Source: DASTHV01 sp035718045 (lineage in GTDB: Bacteria > Patescibacteriota > Saccharimonadia > Saccharimonadales > UBA10212). From it: DNA of 19,174 bases. The translations under genes and the position numbers were made by a program. Location: assembly GCA_035718045.1 (NCBI GenBank), contig DASTHV010000004.1, positions 1 through 19,174 on the forward strand, given 5' to 3'. Of this stretch, positions 13,306 to 19,174 are shown one piece after another; position 1 is the stretch's first letter, and each line of letters begins with the position of its first letter. The notes beneath the pieces are model-generated. The model was not told the DNA's origin and searched no databases. It worked only from the letters and a program-made list of their open reading frames with translations.

Positions 13306-14545
13306 TAGCCAAGCGCCTCAGATCCTGCATATCGACCTCAATAGCTGTTTTGCTACCGTCGAGCAGCAGGCCAGACCGCTGCTGCGCGGCCGGCCTATAG
13401 GCGTCACTAACCGACTGACTAAAAACGCCTGCGTGGTGGCCGTCAGTTATGAGGCCAAGGCTTACGGCGTCAAGGTGGGAATGACTTTCTTTGCCGCCAA
13501 GCGGCTGTGCCCGGATTTGCTGATGATAGAGACCGATCCTCCAAAATATCACTATGTTTACAAAAAGCTGATCAGCATTATGAGGTCTTACTCGCCCAAT
13601 ATCGGTATGAAGAGTATCGACGAGGGAGTCATCGACTTTACTGGAACCCGCACCAACATCAACAAACGGCCCTTGGTGGTTATCGGCCAAGAGATTAAAC
13701 AGCGCCTGCGTGATGAGGTAGGGTCATGGATGAAGTGCAATGTCGGCATTGCTCCAAACCGCTTTTTGGCCAAAACGGCGGCTTCTTTACATAAACCTGA
13801 CGGTTTGGATGTCATAACTCATCAAAATCTGCGCCACACGCTTTCCGGGCTGCAGCTGACCGACCTGACCGGTATCGCCGCCCGCAATGAAGCCCGGCTG
13901 AATGCCGCCGGTATTTATACGCCGCTGCAATTTTTAGAAGCTCCTTCAGATCTACTGGTCGGTAGAGTCTTTAAGAGTGTTTGCGGCGAGGACTGGTATA
14001 GGCGATTGCGCGGCTGGGAGGTAGATGACGTGGAACACTCTACCAAAACCGTAGGCCGGCAGTTCGTGATGGACGAATGGCGGCCCAGCGAGGAAGTTCT
14101 GCGCAGCCGTTTGAGTCACCTGTGCGAGACCACCGCCATGAAGCTGCGCTACCGGGGTTATGCCGCCCGCGGCATCTATTTATATCTGCTATACGCCAAC
14201 GGCGACATATGGTACGAGCGTAAGCTGTTTAAAACCCCGGCATTTTCTGGCGCCGACGTCCACCGCCGAGCACTGCTGCTGTTCAACCGCCGCCCCAAAG
14301 ACGATTGGGTGCGGATGATGGCCGTCTCCTGCTACAAGTTAGAACCTTCGCCCAGTCGCCAGATAAGCCTGCTTGAAGAAGTCAATAAGCAAGTCTGGCT
14401 GACTCAGGCCATAGACACTATTAACGACCAATACGGTGAATTTACAATCAGTTACGCGTCGAGCCTGCCAGCCAAAGGCTTGATTAAAGAAAAAATACCA
14501 TTTGGCTCAACCCGCTATTTTGAGTTGCTATGCAACCGCGCTTAA
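13268..14545 (+). CDS. Y-family translesion DNA polymerase (DinB/UmuC type)
   Basis: Error-prone polymerase that bypasses DNA lesions. From ATG 13268 it is 425 aa. The N-terminal palm motif ILHIDLNSCFATVEQQ gives metal Asp23, with Phe28 at the steric-gate position; the second is SIDEGVIDFTG (Asp118, Glu119), with Gly where most have Ala. The fingers contain VVAVSYEAKAYGVKVGM. The thumb has a helix-hairpin-helix-like LQLTDLTGIAARNEARLNAAG; the little finger spans about residues 250-360. Near the end, RQISLLEE resembles the beta-clamp-binding consensus QLSLF. The DLNS sequence is intermediate between DinB and UmuC. The annotated upstream TTG at 13247 is less likely than this ATG. No recognised LexA box was found upstream. 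Confidence 0.93.
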   Translation: MPRYHHDLRLPINSQAPQILHIDLNSCFATVEQQARPLLRGRPIGVTNRLTKNACVVAVSYEAKAYGVKVGMTFFAAKRLCPDLLMIETDPPKYHYVYKKLISIMRSYSPNIGMKSIDEGVIDFTGTRTNINKRPLVVIGQEIKQRLRDEVGSWMKCNVGIAPNRFLAKTAASLHKPDGLDVITHQNLRHTLSGLQLTDLTGIAARNEARLNAAGIYTPLQFLEAPSDLLVGRVFKSVCGEDWYRRLRGWEVDDVEHSTKTVGRQFVMDEWRPSEEVLRSRLSHLCETTAMKLRYRGYAARGIYLYLLYANGDIWYERKLFKTPAFSGADVHRRALLLFNRRPKDDWVRMMAVSCYKLEPSPSRQISLLEEVNKQVWLTQAIDTINDQYGEFTISYASSLPAKGLIKEKIPFGSTRYFELLCNRA

Positions 14546-14587
14546 GCTCCGATTAGTTAATCTATCGGCTATCCGGACATGAAGCTA

Positions 14588-14593
14588 TATAAT
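14588..14593 (+). promoter_or_regulatory. -10 box TATAAT for the histidine kinase
   Basis: Consensus TATAAT in TATATAATAAA, 40 nt before ATG 14634. A second A/T box, TATAAA at 14607-14612, is 21 nt before the ATG. Either gives a short leader; GGTGGG just before the ATG is a weak ribosome binding site. Confidence 0.5.
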
Positions 14594-14633
14594 AAAATCG
14601 TTAGCGTATAAAAATGATAAATAAACGGTGGGT

Positions 14634-15938
14634 ATGAATTCGACCTATATCATCGCCGCGATTGGCGGACTGGGAGTAATCGGCGGCCTATCCGCAGCGC
14701 TCTGGCCCAAAAAAATCCGATCCAGTACTACCAATTCCTTTGCCGTAGCCGGCGGATTAGCAATGAGTCAAGATGCCCTAAAAAACCAAAAGTGGCGGCC
14801 GGATGTTATTTTAAGCGCTATTCAGGATGGCGTCATGATGGTCGGTCAGGACAATCTTATACATATGGTAAACCCGGCGGCGGCCACGATTACCGGCTGG
14901 ATGCCTAAAGACGCTATCGGCCTGGATTTCCATAATGTGCTGGTCCTTGTCACCGAAAAGGGCGAGCCATATCCAGAGGGCGCTAACCCAATCAGTAAAG
15001 CTTTGGCGGACAGCCAGACCGAGCGTGGAGATAACATAGCCTTGACTGCCCGCGGCGATAAGCGGATACCGCTGTCCATTGTGGCCTCGCCGGTGACCGG
15101 CGACGGAGCGACAGATGGCGTAGTAGTAGTTTTTCGAGATATCAGTCGGGAAAAAGAGGAAGAAAAACGTCGCTCCGATTTTGTCAGTACTGCTTCACAC
15201 GAGATGCGTACGCCGCTGGCGGCCATAGAAGGATATATATCTTTGGCGCTTAACCCTAAAACCGCCCAGATAGATCAAAATGCCCGTAACTACCTAGAAA
15301 AGGCCACAGCCTCTACCACACACTTAGGCGAGTTATTCCGCGACCTGCTGACCAGTTCCAAGGCTGAAGATGGTCGGCTTAGCAGCTATCCGGCAGTCGT
15401 TGAGGTGGGCGAGATGGTCCAGCAGGCCGCCGAAGCCGGAGAGTTCAAAGCTAAGGAAAAAAACTTAACCCTTCAATATAACGTCAGTAGCGACAAAGAC
15501 GCCGGCGGCAAAGTCATCCGGCCGCTTTATTACGCCTACGTGGACCCTAACCGTATCCGCGAAGTGCTTCAGAATTTAATCGACAATGCCATCAAGTACA
15601 CCATGAGCGGCGGTATCACGGTCCGTCTCACCGGCAATGTATCTACCGTCCAAATCCAAGTGCAAGATAGCGGCGGTGGCATTCCGCCCGAAGATATCCC
15701 TCATTTATTTCAGAAATTTTACCGCGTGGACAGTTCGGCCACCCGTACGGTTAGCGGTACTGGCCTGGGATTGTTCATCTGCCGCAAAATTATCGAGCTT
15801 TACAACGGCCGCATTTGGGTAGAGAGCCAACTGGGCCAGGGCAGTACCTTTTATATCAATCTGCCGCGCCTGACCGCCGTTCAAGCTCTAGAAATGCAAA
15901 AGAAACAGGCCTCGGTAATCAGCCCGTTGGATTCATAA
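14634..15938 (+). CDS. PAS-domain sensor histidine kinase
   Basis: First half of a two-component pair. From ATG 14634 it is 434 aa (GTG 14628 adds two residues). One N-terminal membrane helix (about 3-24) with almost no exterior part; then a cytoplasmic PAS domain (about 55-170, VILSAIQDGVMMVGQDNLIH onward, ending VVVVFRDISREK); HisKA with phosphoacceptor His189 in STASHEMRTPL; HATPase_c with N box QNLIDNAIKYT (about 313-323), G1 QDSGGGIP (about 344-351), F box FQKFYRV and G2 GTGLGLF. All catalytic motifs are intact. Lack of an exterior loop means the signal is sensed inside the cell or at the membrane. The regulator gene follows after 60 nt, with its own -10 box. Confidence 0.95.
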   Translation: MNSTYIIAAIGGLGVIGGLSAALWPKKIRSSTTNSFAVAGGLAMSQDALKNQKWRPDVILSAIQDGVMMVGQDNLIHMVNPAAATITGWMPKDAIGLDFHNVLVLVTEKGEPYPEGANPISKALADSQTERGDNIALTARGDKRIPLSIVASPVTGDGATDGVVVVFRDISREKEEEKRRSDFVSTASHEMRTPLAAIEGYISLALNPKTAQIDQNARNYLEKATASTTHLGELFRDLLTSSKAEDGRLSSYPAVVEVGEMVQQAAEAGEFKAKEKNLTLQYNVSSDKDAGGKVIRPLYYAYVDPNRIREVLQNLIDNAIKYTMSGGITVRLTGNVSTVQIQVQDSGGGIPPEDIPHLFQKFYRVDSSATRTVSGTGLGLFICRKIIELYNGRIWVESQLGQGSTFYINLPRLTAVQALEMQKKQASVISPLDS

Positions 15939-15963
15939 GACTGGACTACTGTCCGCAGCATGC

Positions 15964-15969
15964 TACAAT
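15964..15969 (+). promoter_or_regulatory. -10 box TACAAT for the response regulator
   Basis: TACAAT 29 nt before ATG 15999. It leaves a leader of about 22 nt with a weak AAGAAG; it gives the regulator a promoter separate from the kinase. Confidence 0.5.
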
Positions 15970-15998
15970 AAGAAATAAGTAAACTTAAGAAGTAAAAC

Positions 15999-16817
15999 AT
16001 GCCAAAAGTACTTTTAGTAGAAGACGACAATAACTTGCGGGAAATATTCCAGATGAGGCTTCAGGCCGAGGGCTATACCGCGCTAGTCGCCGCCGACGGC
16101 GAAGAGGGTCTGGTGACCGCCATGAAAGAAAAGCCGGACTTGATTATAGCCGATGTGATGATGCCCAAACTTAGCGGCTTTGAAATGATAGAAAGCTTGC
16201 GAGCTACTCCGGAAATGAAGAACGTTAAAGTAGTGATGATGACCGCGCTAGGCCAAGCCGAAGACCAAGCTCGCGGAGAAAAGCTGGGCGTGGTAAAGTA
16301 TTTAGTGAAGTCCCAGGTCACCCTGGAAGATTTCGCGAGAGTAGTCAAAGAAGTCCTCGGGCCTGGCTCGCCAGGGGGCGCGCCGGCTACAAACCAAACT
16401 GTATCCTCAACAAATAATCAACAAGAAAGCGAGAATAGTATGCAAGAGGACCCCACCAACAACGCAACACCGAGCCCATCGGACGCTCCAGCCGACAGTT
16501 CGGCGCCAGCCAGCAATCCAATGGGTGACACCCCAGCCGTAGATAGCGGCGCCGACCAACAGACCAGCGCCCAAGAGAGTAGCGCTGTACAAGGTCAAAT
16601 TAATGATTTTACAGGCGGCACTCCGGATGCCGGTTCAACACCTACTCCGGCGGCCGACACGCCAGGTTCAGCCAGCGACTCAACAGGCGGCGACGCGCCT
16701 ACACCTCCGCCAGCCAGTGAGCCGCCAGCCGCGTCCACTACACCACCAGCGGGTACTGACACACCTCCGGCCGGTGATAGCAGCACGCCTAGCGACCCAA
16801 CTAGCAACGCGCTTTAA
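15999..16817 (+). CDS. Response regulator: receiver domain plus long disordered acidic tail
   Basis: Partner of the kinase 60 nt upstream. Residues 1-120 are a complete CheY-like receiver: acidic pocket in VLLVEDDNN (Glu8-Asp10), phosphoacceptor Asp52 in IIADVMMPKLSG, Thr82 in VVMMTALG and Lys104 in YLVKSQ. There is no DNA-binding output domain. Residues about 121-272 are a Pro/Thr/Ser/Ala/Asp/Gly-rich tail with repeats of the APADSS, TPPAG and DTP type and no Lys, Arg, His, Cys, Trp or Tyr at all; such a stretch is expected to be disordered and strongly acidic. The output must be through protein contacts or an unknown mechanism. A strong terminator follows 20 nt after the stop. Confidence 0.92.
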   Translation: MPKVLLVEDDNNLREIFQMRLQAEGYTALVAADGEEGLVTAMKEKPDLIIADVMMPKLSGFEMIESLRATPEMKNVKVVMMTALGQAEDQARGEKLGVVKYLVKSQVTLEDFARVVKEVLGPGSPGGAPATNQTVSSTNNQQESENSMQEDPTNNATPSPSDAPADSSAPASNPMGDTPAVDSGADQQTSAQESSAVQGQINDFTGGTPDAGSTPTPAADTPGSASDSTGGDAPTPPPASEPPAASTTPPAGTDTPPAGDSSTPSDPTSNAL

Positions 16818-16836
16818 GGGTATAGGTACATACATT

Positions 16837-16868
16837 AAATCACCTCTGTCAAAACAGGGGTGATTTTT
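16837..16868 (+). terminator. Strong intrinsic terminator after the response regulator
   Basis: A 12-bp stem (16837-16848 with 16855-16866, one G-T pair, core CACC/GGTG) with a 6-nt loop and ATTTTT. It separates the two-component genes from der. The -10 box of der begins two nt after the T-run, so terminator and promoter are nested. Confidence 0.9.
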
Positions 16869-16869
16869 A

Positions 16870-16875
16870 TATAAT
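16870..16875 (+). promoter_or_regulatory. -10 box TATAAT for der
   Basis: Consensus TATAAT 9 nt before ATG 16885, immediately after the terminator T-run; no Shine-Dalgarno. Confidence 0.65.
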
Positions 16876-16884
16876 TAGAAAGCT

Positions 16885-18192
16885 ATGAGTAATAAGGTTC
16901 CAATCGTAGCCATCGTAGGACGGGCTAATGTTGGTAAATCCAGCTTATTTAATGCTATACTCGGTCGCCGCGAAGCCATCATCGCCCGGGAGGCCGGAAC
17001 CACGCGCGACAGTTTGACGGCCAAGGCTAGCTGGGAAAATAAAGATTTTTGGCTAGTAGATACCGCCGGCTTAAAGCCGCCGCAGGACAGTTTTGAACTG
17101 ACGATTCAGGAACAGATAACCGAGGCCGCCACCAGCGCCGATCTAATATTGGTCGTCACCGAAGCCGACGTGCCGGTAACAGAAGAGGACCGCCGGGCGG
17201 CCACCCTGGCACTTAAAAGCCGCCAGCCGGTGTTGCTAGCCGTCAATAAATCCGATAAAAGAAAGCCGGCAGCCGATGAATGGCTGAGACTAGGCATAAA
17301 GCAAATCCTCGCCACCAGCGCCACTCAGAAAATCGGTATTAGTGACTTACTGGACGCGATTACCGTCCAGCTGCCTCCAGCCCGTATAAAGACCGATGCC
17401 AATCTGGTTCGAGTGTCTCTACTAGGAAGGCCGAATGTCGGCAAGTCCAGTCTGTTTAACTCCTTAGCCAAAAAACAGCAGGCGCTGGTGTCGGCCCGGG
17501 CGGGCACAACCAGAGATGTCAATCGTCTAAGCGTCAGATATGAGAGCCAGCAAATCGAGCTAGCCGACACGGCGGGCATCCGCCGCAGCGGTAAAATCGA
17601 ACCCGGCGTGGAGCGTTTCAGCGTGCTGCGGTCGCTAGCAGCCATTGAGCAGTCGGACATCTGCCTGGTATTAATGGATGCTGGCGAACTAAACGTCCAG
17701 CTCGACCAAAAGATCGCTGGCCTGGTCAGCGAAGCCGGCAAGGGTTTGGTACTAGTCGTCAGTAAGTGGGACAGCATTGAAAAGGATGCCTTCAGCCGTG
17801 ATAAAATCGCCGCTCAAATCGCCGCCAACTTTGTCTTTGTGCCTTGGGCTCCCTTGATTTTTACTAGCGCGGTCACCGGCCAAAATGTAACCAAGATCTA
17901 CGATCTGATACTGGATATTTCCAAAAGTCGCTCGGCCAGTTTCAAAACGCCCGAGCTGAACCGGTGGCTGAAACAAGCTGTCAGTGAGCACCCGCCGGCC
18001 GGGTTGAAAAATCGTTCGCCAAAGCTTAACTATATCGTCCAGGAAGAAAACGACTTTCCGAATTTCAAAGTTTTTGGCGCCCATACGGGCTTTTTACACT
18101 GGAGCTATAAGCGCTATTTAGAGCGTAAGTTTCGGCAAACATGGCCATTAGAGGGTACTCCGCTAAAGTTTTGGTTCATCGAGAAGCATTAA
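16885..18192 (+). CDS. der: Ribosome assembly GTPase Der (EngA)
   Basis: Double-GTPase needed for maturation of the 50S subunit. The 435-aa protein has two G domains and a C-terminal KH-like domain. G domain 1: GRANVGKSS (12-20), AGTTRD, VDTAG (58-62), NKSD (121-124). G domain 2: GRPNVGKSS (181-189), AGTTRD, ADTAG, and SKWD (293-296), where the usual NKWD Asn is Ser. The linker between the two domains is short. The KH-like part is about 340-435 (FKTPELNRWLKQAVSEHPP onward). ATG 16885 follows a TATAAT box by 9 nt. pth follows after 15 nt with its own -10-like box, giving a translation/ribosome pair. Confidence 0.96.
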   Translation: MSNKVPIVAIVGRANVGKSSLFNAILGRREAIIAREAGTTRDSLTAKASWENKDFWLVDTAGLKPPQDSFELTIQEQITEAATSADLILVVTEADVPVTEEDRRAATLALKSRQPVLLAVNKSDKRKPAADEWLRLGIKQILATSATQKIGISDLLDAITVQLPPARIKTDANLVRVSLLGRPNVGKSSLFNSLAKKQQALVSARAGTTRDVNRLSVRYESQQIELADTAGIRRSGKIEPGVERFSVLRSLAAIEQSDICLVLMDAGELNVQLDQKIAGLVSEAGKGLVLVVSKWDSIEKDAFSRDKIAAQIAANFVFVPWAPLIFTSAVTGQNVTKIYDLILDISKSRSASFKTPELNRWLKQAVSEHPPAGLKNRSPKLNYIVQEENDFPNFKVFGAHTGFLHWSYKRYLERKFRQTWPLEGTPLKFWFIEKH

Positions 18193-18195
18193 GGG

Positions 18196-18201
18196 TAGAA
18201 T
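18196..18201 (+). promoter_or_regulatory. -10-like TAGAAT for pth
   Basis: TAGAAT 6 nt before ATG 18208, directly after the der stop: leaderless spacing. Confidence 0.5.
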
Positions 18202-18207
18202 GGTGTT

Positions 18208-18843
18208 ATGGCCCTTTTTCAAAAAAAACCGCAGATAAGCTCCAGCGTGCCGCTTTATACCATCGGCGCCAACAAGACCGTTTTAATCATCGGCCTGGGT
18301 AATCCAGGCCAACAATACAGCGGGACCCGTCACAATATCGGCTTCGCCATACTAGACGAATTCGCCAAAAATAATGACTTTCCGGGCTGGACCGTTAAAA
18401 AGGATCTTAAAAGCGAGGTTACGATGGCCAACCTGGGCGAGAACCGGGTAGTTTTGGTAAAACCCGCTACATTTATGAATGACAGCGGCCAGGCCGCACA
18501 GGCTGTGCAGCGTTTTTATCGGATTTACAACCCCGGGACGCTGGCAGTTTATGACGAGTTGGCCTTACCGTTTGGCAGCCTACGTACCCGCCTGGGCGGC
18601 TCGGATGCCGGCCATAATGGCGTTAAATCACTAATTCAGCACCTCGGCGATGACTTTGGCCGGCTGCGGATTGGCGTAGGCTCGGATATATCTGCAAAGG
18701 CCGATGCCGCCGATTTTGTACTAGGCAAATTCACTAAAGAAGAACAAGCCCACCTGTCTTCAATAATCCGCGAGGCTAATTCGCTTATAACCGAATATAT
18801 CTTCAGCGGCCAACTGCCGCACGATACCCGCGCGGTTCTCTAA
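18208..18843 (+). CDS. pth: Peptidyl-tRNA hydrolase
   Basis: Releases peptides from peptidyl-tRNA that dropped off the ribosome. The 211-aa protein carries the bacterial Pth pattern shifted by 22 residues relative to E. coli: LIIGLGNPGQQYSGTRHNIGF (Asn32, His42), VLVKPATFMNDSG (Asn91), VYDELALPFG (Asp116) and GGSDAGHNGVKSL (Asn137). The catalytic residues are all present. The extra N-terminal segment (MALFQKKPQISSSVPLYTIG) is unusual; the hydrolase fold begins near residue 24. A later in-frame ATG in the correct place is not evident. Its stop overlaps the stop of the opposite-strand gene by two bases. Together with smpB and der it deals with stalled or faulty translation. Confidence 0.96.
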   Translation: MALFQKKPQISSSVPLYTIGANKTVLIIGLGNPGQQYSGTRHNIGFAILDEFAKNNDFPGWTVKKDLKSEVTMANLGENRVVLVKPATFMNDSGQAAQAVQRFYRIYNPGTLAVYDELALPFGSLRTRLGGSDAGHNGVKSLIQHLGDDFGRLRIGVGSDISAKADAADFVLGKFTKEEQAHLSSIIREANSLITEYIFSGQLPHDTRAVL

Positions 18844-19064
18844 ATTTCTCCATCTGTCAGTCGGAATTGTGCCTCAAGTTCTTCAAAAAGATACTCATCG
18901 CCAATAAAAACCTCGGGGTGTAAGTCCTTTAGCCTATCATATTCATGAGTAGCTACCTCAAACTCCAGGGCATCTTTGAGATAGGCCTCAATTATTGTTT
19001 CAATTAAGTGGTTCTTTCTTTGACGAAGTGGGTGCTGATTTTCAATTGGCTCGTGCTCGCTCAT
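18840..19064 (-). CDS. Unknown small acidic protein, 74 aa
   Basis: Starts at ATG 19064 (an in-frame TTG at 19073 lies inside the -10 box and is unlikely). I do not recognise it. Sequence character: a hydrophilic start MSEHEPIENQHPLRQRK, a helix NHLIETIIEAYLKDALEFEV, then ATHEYDRLKDLHPEVF and an acidic end. Probably alpha-helical and soluble, with no TM helix or Cys motif. Codon content is more AT-rich than in pth, so it may be a more recent or less constrained gene. TATAAT lies 8 nt before the ATG, the same leaderless pattern as elsewhere. Tail-to-tail with pth, with the two stops overlapping by 3 bases. Confidence 0.65.
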   Translation of the reverse strand: MSEHEPIENQHPLRQRKNHLIETIIEAYLKDALEFEVATHEYDRLKDLHPEVFIGDEYLFEELEAQFRLTDGEI

Positions 19065-19070
19065 AATAAT

Positions 19071-19096
19071 CAATTATACGTGACAATTATACGTGA
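19071..19096. repeat. 13-bp tandem duplication over the promoter of the 74-aa gene
   Basis: CAATTATACGTGA occurs twice head to tail (19071-19083, 19084-19096), with a third partial copy CAC after it. Each copy carries TATAATTG on the minus strand, so the -10 box (19073-19078) is duplicated 13 nt further upstream. Confidence 0.85.
19073..19078 (-). promoter_or_regulatory. -10 box TATAAT for the 74-aa gene
   Basis: Minus-strand TATAAT 8 nt before ATG 19064, giving a near-leaderless transcript. It is the strongest minus-strand match to the pattern seen on the plus strand. Confidence 0.6.
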
Positions 19097-19124
19097 CACT
19101 CGGAAGCGGCGACAGTTATAAAAC

Positions 19125-19169
19125 GCGAAAATCCTCCGGAGGGGGTGGGCACCGCCGGAGGATTTTCGC
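19125..19169. repeat. Perfect 15-bp inverted repeat near the window end
   Basis: 19125-19139 and 19155-19169 are perfect reverse complements, with a 15-nt G-rich loop (AGGGGGTGGGCACCG). The A/T part of the arms and the GC core look like a bidirectional terminator, although no T-run follows the stem. It may close the next gene, which is outside the window. Confidence 0.85.
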
Positions 19170-19174
19170 AGGCT

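Noticed and set aside
13262..13690. Minus-strand ORF of 142 codons within the polymerase gene
   Set aside because: Antisense shadow of a strongly conserved coding region; no promoter or ribosome binding site and no recognisable motif.
17325..18084. Minus-strand ORFs within der
   Set aside because: Shadow frames of the conserved GTPase gene with no initiation signals.
1..19174. tmRNA, RNase P, SRP or 6S RNA genes
   Set aside because: I looked near smpB and in the gaps for tRNA-like ends, GAGGAAAGTCC, GGAAGCAGC and similar signatures, and found none.
1..19174. CRISPR array, transposase, integrase or phage genes
   Set aside because: No spaced direct repeats and no protein with such motifs; the short repeats found are hairpins or one tandem duplication.
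1..19174. TGA recoded to glycine as in Gracilibacteria
   Set aside because: All genes are full-length under the standard code and no conserved position needs an in-frame TGA.

Overview
The window looks like chromosome from a small-genome member of the Candidate Phyla Radiation, most likely Candidatus Saccharibacteria (TM7). This lineage is inferred from protein style, and no rRNA is present to confirm it. The clues are: single-pass surface proteins with long basic or acidic cytoplasmic tails (sortase, PEGA-domain protein, DUF3048 protein, a TM protein with a DUF4367-like ectodomain); compact, often overlapping genes; base composition near 50 % GC by eye; and a TACAAT/TATAAT -10 box 6-9 nt in front of many start codons with no Shine-Dalgarno. 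The standard genetic code reads all genes cleanly. All 20 stop codons are TAA (14) or TAG (6); TGA is not used once.

Layout. 1-3370 (+): the 3' part of a clan-A glycoside hydrolase, smpB (trans-translation), an exonuclease III-type AP endonuclease, an alpha/beta-fold hydrolase-like protein and a HAD-IB phosphatase. 3339-4139 (+): a divergent NAD(P)HX-dehydratase (YjeF C-terminal) homologue, which overlaps tail to tail with a polytopic membrane protein resembling a fused lycopene cyclase domain pair (4045-4806, -). 4880-5230: tRNA-Leu(CAA), its terminator and several hairpins. 5281-6486 (+): a membrane-anchored sortase. 6616-8115 (-): a PEGA-domain membrane protein, divergent from 8251-9357 (+), a TM protein with a DUF4367-like exterior domain. 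9392-12116 (+): gltX and a DUF3048 (YerB-like) membrane protein. 12118-12273 (-): a 51-aa KGG-motif protein. 12274-12999: no protein gene, but tRNA-Glu(UUC) and a hairpin-rich stretch that may be a structured RNA or leader. 13000-14545 (+): a small unknown protein overlapping a Y-family DNA polymerase. 14634-16817 (+): a PAS histidine kinase and a response regulator with a long unstructured acidic tail. 16885-18843 (+): der (ribosome assembly GTPase) and pth (peptidyl-tRNA hydrolase). 18840-19064 (-): a 74-aa unknown protein.

Themes. Translation and ribosome rescue (smpB, gltX, der, pth, two tRNAs), DNA repair (AP endonuclease, Y-family polymerase), cell surface (sortase, PEGA, DUF4367-like, DUF3048) and one two-component pair. 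Genes do not form one long operon: almost every + gene carries its own -10 box, often inside the end of the gene before it.

Most unusual: a perfect 24-bp inverted repeat that folds the 3' end of smpB onto the DNA beyond its stop; near-universal leaderless-type promoters, with the only two good Shine-Dalgarno sites on the two genes flanking the 12.3-13.0 kb RNA-rich gap; the absence of TGA; a carotenoid-cyclase-like membrane protein; and the response regulator's tail of about 150 residues without a single Lys, Arg or His.
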